A stretch of 64,000 bases of DNA from Candidula unifasciata (taxonomy: Eukaryota; Mollusca; Gastropoda; Stylommatophora; Geomitridae), in the NCBI GenBank assembly GCA_905116865.2, contig CAJHNH020000213.1, positions 556,001 through 620,000 on the forward strand, in the 5' to 3' direction. The notes under the pieces are model-generated. The model had not been told where the DNA came from. It was given only the letters and a program-made list of their open reading frames with translations, and did no database searches. Of this stretch, positions 34,538-64,000 are shown piece by piece; positions within the stretch are counted from its first letter, which is position 1, and each line of letters starts with the position of its first letter. A program made the translations under genes and the position numbers.

Positions 34538-34704
34538 CTCGTGTCTTCTATCAGAATATGTTTATAAATGGTCTCCAGAATGTCTCCTTCATCCAGTAAG
34601 ACTGCTCCTGTAGCTATCGATTTTGTAGCCAGAAAATCAGCTTTTATTTCCTCGCAGTGCTGCAGACATATATCGAACACATCCCCCATCTTGTGTTGGT
34701 TGGT
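34538..34704 (-). CDS. Exon 2 of an unrecognised helical protein (candidate)
   Basis: 167 nt after a T-rich acceptor (CATCTTTTTATAG), phase 0 in. It encodes TNQHKMGDVFDICLQHCEEI, then KADFLATKSIATGAVLLDEG and DILETIYKHILIEDT. Donor ACGAG/GTTAGA gives phase 2, which fits the 33820-33919 exon. An alternative donor (GGC/GTAAGA, 34522) gives phase 0. It looks like helical-solenoid sequence; I cannot name the family. Confidence 0.42.
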
Positions 34705-34734
34705 CTATAAAAAGATGGGACCAACACCACATGA

Positions 34735-34925
34735 AAGCTGTTGTGGTGGTTTAGCGACTAAACATTCCACATGCTGGCCTGAAGGTCTCGGGTGTGATTC
34801 CTCATCATGCCATATTTTTTCGCTGTCTTGGCTCCTAGATCAACACAGCCTTAAATGAGGACCAATTAATGCTCTGGGAAGTAAAGGCTGCCACAATATG
34901 GTGATCATATCACCCATTGAAAAAT
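34735..34925 (+). mobile_element. SINE-like repeat (family E), tRNA-like head
   Basis: GTGGTGGTTTAGCGACTAAA (A-box-like), then GGTCTCGGGTGTGATTCCTC, then TTGGCTCCTAGATCAAC..CTGGGAAGTAAAGGC, shared with 47190-47350. Confidence 0.6.
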
Positions 34926-35049
34926 ACAATCATGAATAAAAAATATGAGTAGCAGAATATGAGCAAACATCACTGATGTAAAATGGCTGCTTCTTTAACA
35001 CAAATTTTTGTGCTTTTTTAAGAGAGCTGAGATAAGGGGTTAAGAACTG

Positions 35050-35235
35050 AGATCAAAGCACTTGGGACAGTCACATGAGCACTCAGTCCTCATCTTCAGC
35101 AGCCAGCAAAGAGTTCCAATTCTAATGGTATCAATAACAGTCTGATTGTATGCCATCTGGTCTTTCCCCCAAGTGTTGAACGTCGGCCAGATACCCTGGG
35201 CACTCCCCTGTGTACCATTCTCTTCAGACCCTGTT
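35050..35235 (-). mobile_element. RNase H-type LINE 3' fragment
   Basis: GAGTTCCAATTCTAATGGTA, TCTTTCCCCCAAGTGTTGAA, CGTCGGCCAGATACCCTGG match the blocks at 5090 and 56400. Confidence 0.65.
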
Positions 35236-35261
35236 GATCTATTTGTCCTACCATGCTGTTC

Positions 35262-35450
35262 ACTTGGAGGTCTCCGTGGCGAAGTGGTGGAGCCATTTGC
35301 TTCGTGCTCTGAAGGTCGTGGGTTCGTTTGCCTGGGGAGAGATTGACACCGGAGCTATGGAGTTTGTACTATCTGTGATGCTCTCTGCAGGCGGCTAGCC
35401 ATTCTGTGGAGGGAGCCCGAGCCATATAGAATAAAACCCAGTGAAATGAA
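35262..35450 (+). mobile_element. tRNA-derived SINE (family C)
   Basis: GTCTCCGTGGCGAAGTGGTG with A-box character, then GAAGGTCGTGGGTTCGTTTG with B-box character. Confidence 0.75.
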
Positions 35451-35569
35451 GTCGATCCTCTCCACCTTACCCTTTAACTGCTCACTTGTTCCCAAAGGGC
35501 CCTAACTTATTTTAAGGTTAAGTGTACTGTATCTAGATCTGCACTTCTCTAACCAAGAGCTCTGTGCGT

Positions 35570-35810
35570 TCCATATCATCATCATCACCAAGCACCTTGC
35601 CGACTGGTGAAGACGGCCATGCCTCTCCACAACCTGCAAACTCCAAAAGTATGTATCAGTTTGGGTGCTAACACTCCTCCATGCCGTAAGGGAAAAAAAC
35701 AAACTATCAAGAATTTTCTGATGGTTTTGATTCCCTATATCTGCCCTTCCACAAATCTGTCCAGTGGTCACACATGTTCAAGTTTTCCTCTTCTCATTAC
35801 ATGATATTTG
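35570..35810 (-). mobile_element. LINE tail, VMRRE type
   Basis: The minus strand encodes VMRREENLNMCDHW, then DLWKGRYREI. DNA is shared with 44440-44650 (CATGCCTCTCCA, GTATGTATCAGTT). Confidence 0.55.
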
Positions 35811-36524
35811 TGATAAGTTGTCTATGTGCACTCTACTCTACCAAGACATTGCATTACTCTTGTTGGTTGTCCAAGGAATATTAAGCTTTCTTCTGTAAAA
35901 CCACATATCAACATGCATTCTGAATAAGATTCACATTCTCTAGACATAGCGAAGCTGAGGTAACAACTTTACCTACCAAAAAACAAAACAAAAACAACAA
36001 CAACAAAGGCTAGGTAACTGATCTCACTATACAAGTATCAGAAAGACATGTATTAGAAATAATAATGCATGAAATAAAACAATTTCAGCCCTAGCTTGGT
36101 AGTAAACCCTTAAACCTCTGAGCCAAAGGTGGATACCAAAACTGCTGAGCCACCGGCTCCAATATTATTAAGCTGGTCTGTCTCACACTGTGTTGCCAGT
36201 TTGTATTTTTCAGGATTATATACATTTACTATCTGACAGTAATAGATAAAACATTAGTAATATGGCACACACTAAAATAAACTGTACATATTTATAGTGA
36301 AGTTGAAACATGGACATACTTTAAAATGCTGGAAATAAATTGCTTGGAAAACATGAGCATACAGAATACTAGAAGATTCTGGATTGACAGTAAAGTATAA
36401 TAAGTTAGATAAAATAAAGAAGTTCAAAAACAACTAAAGTCTATGGTTTAGAGGCAACAGGATCAATGCCTTTGCACTGGGTTTTAATCAAATTTGGCTT
36501 CGCCTCTTTCTGCAGAACAATTAC
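35811..36524. other. Mostly unannotated; one tRNA-like fragment
   Basis: At about 36100-36165 CTGAGCCACCGGCTCC-type words suggest a decayed tRNA-like head on the minus strand. Nothing else. Confidence 0.3.
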
Positions 36525-36594
36525 CTGCCACAGTGTAAGACAAAGCAAGGACTCCATAATGTCAGCGGCAATCTTCAAGGGAACTCCATAAAAA
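36525..36594 (-). CDS. Exon 1 (of those seen) of an unrecognised helical protein
   Basis: 70 nt between acceptor TTTGTGGGTGCAG and donor GCAG/GTAATT. It encodes FYGVPLKIAADIMESLLCLT plus LWQ and leaves in phase 0, which joins the 34538-34704 exon. Upstream exons were not found. Confidence 0.4.
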
Positions 36595-36956
36595 CTGCAC
36601 CCACAAACCAAATGAAATAGTCCGTGAAATGAATTTAGTCACGGAAAATCCCCTCTATAACTCAAAGATATAAAAAGAACTCTCTGGGCATGGGAATTAG
36701 AATCTGCTGATAATGAAAGACCCTGACAACCCAGGAGGAAACATTAACAGCCCAGGCTTAACCCAAGCAAGCCTCTATAAGCTGTGATGAATTATGAGTT
36801 GGGAAGATGTTTAAACACCTCTATACAGCTGTAAAGTTACAGCATTGGTCTTAAGCCTGCCACAAATTTCTGGGCTGGGAGAGGGAAACAGATCCCCACA
36901 CAACAGTTCCTGTGAAGAAGGTACTCAGTACAGACTCCGTAATAAAGTTTCTATAC

Positions 36957-37153
36957 AAGTGGTTCTCAATCTTCCTAATCTTGCGAACCTTCAGTACAGT
37001 TCCTCATGTTGTGGTGATAACCCCATTTATAACATTATTTTTGTTGCTACCTCATAACTTCAATGAATATGTCTTTTTGGATGGTCTTAGGCAACCCCTG
37101 TGAAAGTCATCTGACCCACAAAGGGGTTGCGACCTACAGGTTGAGAACCGCTG
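36957..37153. mobile_element. hAT-type MITE, complete, with target duplication
   Basis: Ends AAGTGGTTCTCAATC and GGTTGAGAACCGCTG. Flanks TTCTATAC and CTCTACAC match at 6 of 8 and fit the hAT NTCTANAN target. Internal GGTCTTAGGCAACCCCTGTG. Confidence 0.85.
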
Positions 37154-37705
37154 CTCTACACCAACATTATTCCATTTAATGCAAGCCTTTTTCAGAGCTC
37201 AGGCGATCTTAAACCTAATTTCATTTTTTTCCCCTAATAAGTTTCCTGCCACGGTCCAAACATCGGTGCGTGCAGGTTGGTGCCACAACTGACCCCACAA
37301 AAGACAACCTGGGCAGAGACATCTTGCTAATAAAAAGAGTACATGACAATGCTAGGCAACCAGCACACTCATCACATGGGATTGTGACTGGTTTAGAGGC
37401 ATGGCATCTACTTCTAACACAACAAATGTAGAGTTTGAACCCAGATGAAGGCAATTCATTCAGATCACCTGAATGTGGTTTACTCCCCACTGGTCTCTGG
37501 GTAGTGAACCAGGTATACAGTCTTCACAGACAAGGGCAAGAAAACTGCTCAGCTGTTTGTTTCACCATAAAGTATTGTTCTCACTGCTGCAGGTATTAAC
37601 TATGTCTATTTATCTCTGTGACTGGCTTTCTCTTCTAGTTGATGACACCAAGTGTTTCTACATTTACCTGAACATAATCTCTCAACCATCCTCTTATCCT
37701 TTCCT

Positions 37706-38445
37706 GAGGTCTACTCTTAGTCAGCTCTATCATACAGGTAACTACCTACTCCCAGTCAGCTCTATCGTACAGGTAACTACCTACTCCCAGGCAGCTCTGT
37801 CATACAGGTAACTACCTACTCCCTGTCAGCTCTATCATACAGGTAACTACCTACTCCCAGTCAACTCTATCATACAGGTAACTACCTACTCCCAGGCAGC
37901 TCTGTCGTAAAGGTAACTACCTACTCCCAGTCAGCTCTATCATACTGGTAACTACCTACTCCCAGTCAACTCTATCATACAGGTAACTACCTACTCCCAG
38001 TCAGCCCTATCCTGCTGGTAACTACCTACTCCCAGGTAGCTCTGTCGTACAGGTAACTACCTACTCCCAGTCAGCCCTATCCTGCTGGTAACTACCTACT
38101 CCCAGGTAGCTCTGTCGTACAGGTAACTACCTACTCCCAGTCAGCTCTATCCTACTGGTAACTACCTACTCCTAGTCAGCTCTATCCTACTGGTAACTAC
38201 CTACTCCAGGTCAGCTCTATCCTACTGGTAACTACCTACTCCAGGTCAGCTCTATCCTACTGGTAACTACCTACTCCTAGTCAGCTCTAACCTACTGGTA
38301 ACTACCTACTCCAGGTCAGCTCTATCCTACTGGTAACTACCTACTCCTAGTCAGCTCTATCCTACTGGTAACTACCTACTCCTAGTCAGCTCTATCCTAC
38401 TGGTAACTACCTACTCCTAGTCAGCTCTATCATACTGGTAACTAC
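37706..38445. repeat. 35-bp minisatellite, about 20 copies
   Basis: Unit ACTCCCAGTCAGCTCTATCA plus TACAGGTAACTACCT; left copies have TACAGG, right copies TACTGG. It begins 100 bp past the CENP-L stop, on the side of its 3' UTR. Confidence 0.96.
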
Positions 38446-38544
38446 CATCACACAATGTTAAAATAAGAAGGCTTACCGACAACAGAACATTCATAGTATT
38501 TGAGCATTCTGGCATGTACAGAGTGGAATCCTCGCTTACAGAGT

Positions 38545-58745
<20,201 letters not shown>

Positions 58746-58799
58746 CACTATATTGCTTCAAGACAGAGGAACTCTTTGGTTAGCTGTAAAGTGTCACAA

Positions 58800-59479
58800 C
58801 AGGCGGCTCAGCATGCAAGAGAAATATCCTTCAGTGGTTAGCAATCTGGGAAAAAAAAAGGGGAGCATGTACAGCAGGAATTCACAGGTCATCAGTAAAA
58901 GATCCCTCATTGACAGAAGTTTCAGCCCATTAACTCCTAGATAACTTCAGAGGTGGGCCAACCTGGGTCATAACTCCCAGGCCTAAATCTTCTCCTGCTG
59001 CACTTTACAAGATGTTCTCGGACAGGGACAAGACGGAAATGGTGACTATGCTACGAGTACTGTGAGATTCAAAGTTAAATATATGTATTGTCACTGTGGT
59101 AGCCTATTAGATCAGCCGGCTATTTTAATGACCAAGTGACAAGCTTACAGTTGGTTTATCTAATACATGTTAGACTCTGCAATTGGCAGAGGGACACTGG
59201 CAAACATAATCTAGAATTGAAGGGTTATTCAACTAAGTTGATTCGAGGGCAAAAATTATGAAAATGGTGGAGCATCATGGGTCACAGGGCTGAGCTCCGG
59301 CACATAAAGATTATTAATAAAAGACAACTGGCAATGATCTGCAGGCCACTTGCTAGATCTCTGCGGACCGCTTGCTAGGCCTCTGCGGGCCACCAGTTGA
59401 ATAGCCCTGGTGTATTCTATGTCCAATATATAAAACAATGAGACAATTTGTCCTATATGGTGTTGCAACCTGGAGTGCA
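58800..59479. other. Intergenic, nothing recognised
   Basis: Upstream of CENP-L exon 1; presumably holds its promoter, but I see no motif I would name. A short CTTGCTAGATCTCTGCGGAC duplication lies near 59350. Confidence 0.35.
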
Positions 59480-59745
59480 ACTTCTTCTTCTTTGTGTTAG
59501 CCGGCTGCAAACTCTGGCGGAAAAGTTCTGGTTGTTCGTCCACTTATGAACTCTAGTCCTGTTCCAGAAACTGATGTTGAGATATCCATTTCACAGGTCT
59601 AAGTTATTTGCATGCAGACTGTTGGCTCCTTGCCTCTTAGGCAGAAGTACTCCGACTTTGAAGGAAGATCCCAATTACAACATGCTTTTGGGCAGGGAGT
59701 GGGTCTATTCTTGTTTTCCCCACAATTGGGGAGCGGCATGGGGGA
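59480..59745 (-). mobile_element. GAAGAAG-tailed SINE, full length
   Basis: CTTCTTCTTCTTTGTGTTAG, TCTGGTTGTTCGTCCACTTA, GACTGTTGGCTCCTTGCC, GGGTCTATTCTTGTTTTCCC. Confidence 0.92.
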
Positions 59746-60639
59746 CTCTTGGCGGTGGCGGTAGTCGCCGGAAAACCGCAAATTAAGTCGTGGAAAGTGC
59801 GCAATTGGCAAGTGACTGAGGCCCTGTTTTTGGCCGCCATTTTTGTGCCCGTTATTCGGAGGATAGACAAAAAATGCATGCATAATTAAAAGTGAATATG
59901 CAAACTGAGGTGTCAGTCAGTATGATTCATAAAGATTGTGTTAGTTCATTCAATTTCCTATAATATGTAGTTTTATGTATGTTAATTAAATGCTTTCTTT
60001 TTTAATTAATATTGTGTGTGTAAACCAAGAGAATCTCTTTAATGATTGAAGTATTGAAGGCATCGTTTTCTTGGCACTGAACTCCAGATAGGCGCAGTAG
60101 TCTCCACAGGGTTAACAGTTAACAAAAGTCAAAAAGCAAATTACTATTACTAATCATTCATCAGCCTGATGACATCTTACTGATTCACACGTATAACCAT
60201 AGGTCATTGGATATATAGTGATGTATAACAATATAACAATATCAAGTTATCAACAGTCAACGTTACAAACTTACTTTTTAAGTTCCTCCGATCATCGACG
60301 AAGCCCACCGACTAAATTGGCATTGCCACGATTACTTTATACTTTCTCAACCCGAACTACTTGATGAATGGTATCCTAAATTCAGCGCTACAAGACAAGG
60401 GTATCCTTGTCATCTGACATAGTTGTATTTCAGATTATAAAATAGTTTATAAAATGCATATTATAAATGTAAATAAACAAATCGATGCGGATCACAGAAA
60501 ACCTGTAAAGATATTTAAATTTAACACTCGTCTCTCTTTACTCTCTTGTGTTTGAAGATGATTTCCGGTTTCGTCATATTCGTAGCCTAATCATCTCGGA
60601 TACCGTTACTCATTCATTGTTCTAGGCGCGTTAGTTTTT
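59746..60639. other. Intergenic, nothing recognised
   Basis: AT-rich, without exon-like segments or shared repeats. Confidence 0.35.
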
Positions 60640-61440
60640 AGTGTCTGTATACAATTAACACCCCCCCCCCCTTTTTTTCCCCTTTTATTTTCATGTGTTT
60701 ATTTTTAAAAAAAACATTGCAGCCAAAAGTGAACATCACATTAAATTTATTACTTAACACTGTCACTATTGACTTAAACACGCTTTTTGTATCGTGACAC
60801 CAGGTACTTAATTCCAGTGGCGTAGAAGTCTGCTGCAAGTGTCTTGAAACATTCATTAAAGCCGGTCTGCAGTTCATCAGTTCCAGACCACTGGTATGCC
60901 AGCCTCTTCTTTATGTACATGAAAGGTGGTCATCACTTGGCACCAGATCGGGGATGCAGGGCGGGTGGCCAACAATGTCTGCAAGTTGAACAGTTACTGG
61001 AGTTACATCTGCGACGTGAAGTCAAGCATTGTTTGTTTTGGATGGCACACCATTCCCCCCCCCCCCCTTAATATCCAAAGGTTTCTTGTCACAAAGTGAA
61101 TCAGTGAATGTGATGTGAAACTTCCAAAAATTCGACAGACAACGCAGAAATTTAGAAACGAAGATTTTCCTGAATTTGTTAGTTTACTTCTTAGACCAAA
61201 TCGTCTGTCAGCACACTGGACCGACTGCTGCGATCTTCATCATAGATATTTGTTCGCCTTTCTTTAAACATTCGACACCATTTCCTAACCATACTATCGG
61301 TTTAACATCTGGACAATAAACCTGAAGGAGTTGCCTGTGAATTTCTGCAGCACTTGTGTTTTTTTTTTTTTTCCCTAAAAACAACGGATCTAAGATCGAA
61401 CCTCGCGGCTGGAGGGAGTGTTTATTTTTGCACACGTAGC
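60640..61440 (-). mobile_element. mariner-type transposon, decayed transposase
   Basis: The minus strand near 61350-61240 encodes AAEIHRQLLQVYCPDV, then ECLKKGEQISM, the helix-turn-helix region of mariner transposases. Near 60855-60790 it encodes LAADFYATGIKYLVSRYKK, the mariner C-terminal motif (AADFY-x-x-GI-x-x-LV-x-RY-x-K). The DDD catalytic middle is shortened and out of frame. Confidence 0.8.
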
Positions 61441-61594
61441 ATCAAGGTTTCGACTGTGAAAAATATAGCATAGTTAGCTAATGAACCACATAAACATACT
61501 GCATATAAAAATTTACGTTTTCCAACCGTGTTTGTCCCTGCGGTCAAAACGGGACTTACTTTTTTTTTAAAGGGCTTTTTATGTCGTGTACCAC

Positions 61595-61975
61595 CGTTCA
61601 CCCGTCTCGCCTTTCCCTTGAGCGTTGACCGTCAGACAGATCCCCTGGTTGCTCCCCGAAGCACCATTCTCCTCAGACGATAATTATTTATTTGTGCCTC
61701 CGCACTGTTCGCTCGCTCCCAAAGGGCCCTCGCAACGTCTCGCCTGTCCTACATCAGTTCACCACCAAGTGGTGCATAACCAGCAAGTCTGTCTGCCTGT
61801 TCGTTTCCCAAGTCTACAGTCATTCATCTCACACGCTGTATGTTGGTCTACAGTCATTCACGTCGCGTCAGCCCCATCCGCCGTGATGCTATGTAGGACG
61901 TTCTGCCCCCGCCCCATCCCCTGTTATGATATAGGACGTTCTGCAACCCCCTCCCCCCTCCACCTTTTTTTCCAA
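61595..61975 (-). mobile_element. RNase H-type LINE 3' fragment
   Basis: TTGAGCGTTGACCGTCAGAC, CGAAGCACCATTCTCCTCAG, CAAAGGGCCCTCGCAACGTC match the family at 5090, 13575 and 56400. Confidence 0.7.
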
Positions 61976-62143
61976 ATTTAAACGCTACTGCAATATCTGT
62001 TAAATTCACAGTAATAGAGGAGGGACCCCTGAGGCCGTAGAAATATTATATACATAATAAACAATGTATTGACTGGCACTAACAGAAAGAAGTAGAAAGA
62101 TAGAAGGATACACTAGACAACATAAAAATCGAAAGCTACAGTT

Positions 62144-62222
62144 ATCGTGCCGGGAATCGAACCTGTTACCTCAAAATATTTTGTGCGCCATGCTTTGGAA
62201 TCAAGTGTACTAACTACACAAA
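62144..62222 (-). mobile_element. tRNA-derived SINE head just upstream of the FIT gene
   Basis: The minus strand reads GTGTAGTTAGTACACTTGAT (A-box region), then ACAGGTTCGATTCCCGGCAC, a perfect B box. The arms do not form a full tRNA cloverleaf. It ends about 70 bp before the FIT start codon. Confidence 0.7.
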
Positions 62223-62292
62223 TGAAAAGAGTTAATCGACCAGGTGAGGTCCCAGGTTACAGTGCGGGTACAAAGTCTGACCCAGGGAAAAG

Positions 62293-63318
62293 ATGTTGGT
62301 TGATGAGAGTGACTTCCCCATGATGAACATGGCGAAACCGCAAACGTCTACTTCTTCTAAACAAAGTCTTGCTGCAAGACGACGAAGTGAATTCGAAAAT
62401 GCCCAGCGTCGACAAAAAGTCAACGACCAACAGAAACCTGCGGGTAAAAAACAGCTACCCGAACCGACACACATAGGTAACTTCGTGATGATGCTAATAA
62501 TGAAAGCCTGTCGAATGATCATTCTCGTTGATACCTCGGTGAAGATCGGGGTCTATCTCATCGGAGTCATGATCGGCTCGATCATATGTGATTTATTTGT
62601 GGTTCCCAGAACGTTCATGGCTGACAGACATAATGTTCTCAACCAGTACTTTGTAAAACTAGGCTGGGGATGGACATTTACATTTGTCGGTATTTACATT
62701 TTGCTGACAAGCTTTGTGTACTGTTGTCGAGATGTGGCTAAAATATGTCAGCATTTGATGCGACTGGTCGTGGGGACTCTCTGGTGGTATCTCTGCACGT
62801 CCGTTTTCATGCACATCGAAAGCACCATGGGAATCTGTACCCAGCCTGGACATGGCGACAAAGCCGCTTGCCTTGAGGCTGGCAAGAGCTGGCTCGGGTT
62901 TGACATTTCCGGACATGTATTTCTTGAAATCCACTGCCTTCTGATCATTTCCGAGGAGGTGAAGACTTTCAAAGAGTGGAAGAGACTCGGAGAGATTCTA
63001 CACAGCGAGCACTTACAAGACAAGCGGAATTTGTCAGAGGATGAAATTCTTCAAGCCCAAATGAACTACAAAACACTGACACCTTTTATCAAAGTTGTTG
63101 TGCTAATTCTTACCATTATGCTGGTGTTATTTGAATTCATGCTTCTGATATCGACAATTTACAGGTTTCATACACTTCCCCAAAAGGTGTCAGCGTCGTT
63201 TATAGCAGTCATTTGCTGGTTTCTGAGTTATCGTGTTTTGTTTCGATCAGGAAACCCATTTCCGTTTGTTCCTGTGATGCCAGGGTATTGTATTTTGAAT
63301 TTTATGAAAGTTAGCTAG
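62293..63318 (+). CDS. FITM2: FIT-family protein (fat storage-inducing transmembrane protein 2-like)
   Basis: FIT proteins are ER membrane enzymes of the lipid-phosphatase type needed for lipid-droplet budding and ER membrane balance. The 341-residue frame is intact and intronless. Family marks: HNVLNQYFVKLGWGWTFTF (113-131), GTLWWYLCTSVFMHIES (161-177), then SWLGFDISGHVF with the first catalytic His (208), and YRFHTLPQKV with the second (293). About six or seven hydrophobic helices start near 63, 85, 128, 157, 205, 264 and 299. Human FITM2 has 262 residues; the extra length is a basic N-terminus of about 60 residues (SLAARRRSEFENAQRRQK) and about 26 more residues between the two His (223-262). 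ATGs at 62320 and 62323 are alternative starts. FITM1 versus FITM2 is not resolvable; invertebrate genes are usually called FITM2. Complete and plausibly functional, though an old retrocopy cannot be excluded. Confidence 0.93.
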   Translation: MLVDESDFPMMNMAKPQTSTSSKQSLAARRRSEFENAQRRQKVNDQQKPAGKKQLPEPTHIGNFVMMLIMKACRMIILVDTSVKIGVYLIGVMIGSIICDLFVVPRTFMADRHNVLNQYFVKLGWGWTFTFVGIYILLTSFVYCCRDVAKICQHLMRLVVGTLWWYLCTSVFMHIESTMGICTQPGHGDKAACLEAGKSWLGFDISGHVFLEIHCLLIISEEVKTFKEWKRLGEILHSEHLQDKRNLSEDEILQAQMNYKTLTPFIKVVVLILTIMLVLFEFMLLISTIYRFHTLPQKVSASFIAVICWFLSYRVLFRSGNPFPFVPVMPGYCILNFMKVS

Positions 63319-63534
63319 ATTGTCTTTGAGAGAAATGTGATAGTAATATAATTAGAATGTCCAAAAACTAGAACATATATGAAAGGAATGAATGGATGGA
63401 GACAGGAGTTAGAGAGTGGTGTGCAAACAAATTGAACAGAACATAAGTTGAGCTGCCCATAATAGCTTATAGGATAGGACAACTTGGCATGGGTTGGTTG
63501 AGGGCCTTTGTTTTATTCTGTTTAATGATTATGC

Positions 63535-63830
63535 AAATTCCCCGTGTGGATTCCGGGACCCTATTAAAGGAAAAACAAGAATAAACCCTTTGTCTACCCA
63601 AAATCATGTCGTAAGAGTCAACTAATTGGGAGCTTCCTTCGAAGTTGGAGTGCATCTGCCTAGGAGGCAAGGAACTAGCAGTCTGCACACAGTTGAGTCA
63701 GATCTGTAAAAAAGGGATGCACATGCAACACTCAGGTTCTGGAACAGGACTGCGGTCAAAAAGTGGATAAACAACCAGAACTTTCCGCCAGAGTTTACAG
63801 CTGGTGAACACGAATAAAAAGAAGAAGATT
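63535..63830 (+). mobile_element. GAAGAAG-tailed SINE in the presumed FIT 3' UTR
   Basis: CCCCGTGTGGATTCCGGGAC, ATGTCGTAAGAGTCAACTAA, CGAAGTTGGAGTGCATCTGC, AACAACCAGAACTTTCCGCC, ending ATAAAAAGAAGAAG. One of the best-kept copies. Confidence 0.93.
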
Positions 63831-63848
63831 ATGCAAATATTAAATAAA
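63813..63848 (+). terminator. Candidate poly(A) signals for the FIT gene
   Basis: AATAAA occurs at 63813 (in the SINE tail) and at 63843, about 500 bp past the stop codon. Use of either is inference. Confidence 0.35.
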
Positions 63849-64000
63849 TATTAAATACGTGCTTGGAAAGACTTGACATTTGACATTCAATTCAGATATG
63901 TGTGTTTGTGTGCTGTGTTATTTCCCAGCATGTGACTTACTTACAAATTATTGTTTGAATCCCAGTGACTCCCAGATTATGCCTGAGTGGTGTATTTTCT

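Overview
This window is eukaryotic nuclear DNA from an invertebrate animal. Coding sequence is sparse and split into short exons with canonical GT/AG borders. The rest is long introns and intergenic DNA packed with SINEs, decayed LINE 3' ends, MITEs, microsatellites and minisatellites. A mollusc, perhaps a gastropod, is my best guess from the style of the repeats and the divergence of the proteins. That guess is inference; nothing here fixes the species.

Recognisable genes. (1) 62293-63318, plus strand: an intact single-exon gene for a FIT-family protein (fat storage-inducing transmembrane protein, FITM2-like), which acts in the ER membrane on lipid-droplet biogenesis. (2) 38545-58745, minus strand: centromere protein L (CENP-L), a constitutive kinetochore subunit. 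I could assemble ten exons; every splice phase matches and the joined reading frame is 963 nt with a stop. (3) 3261-9003, minus strand: part of an ABCC (multidrug-resistance-associated) transporter, four exons covering the region before and at the start of the first core membrane domain. The rest of the gene lies outside the window or was not found. (4) 33820-36594, minus strand: three phase-compatible exons of a helical protein I do not recognise. (5) 48677-48937, minus strand: an 87-codon ORF with a clean ATG inside a CENP-L intron, unidentified.

Layout. 1-10 kb: Penelope-like remnant, ABCC exons, a pogo-like element, LINE pieces. 10-33 kb: no convincing host gene; piggyBac-like MITEs, a Tigger/pogo element with complex inverted repeats, many LINE tails, tRNA-derived SINEs and large satellite arrays (18, 45, 73, 74 and 38 bp units). 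33-38 kb: the unrecognised exons, SINE/LINE nesting, and a 35-bp array just past the CENP-L stop. 38-59 kb: CENP-L, with introns holding most copies of an abundant SINE with a GAAGAAG tail, and a 1.5-kb array of a 29-bp unit. 59-64 kb: a decayed mariner element, then the FIT gene, with a tRNA-like SINE just upstream and a GAAGAAG-tailed SINE in its presumed 3' UTR.

The three named genes do not form a pathway; they share only a neighbourhood. All proposed exons were read by eye from splice consensus, phase and similarity to remembered protein families. No alignment or transcript data were used.
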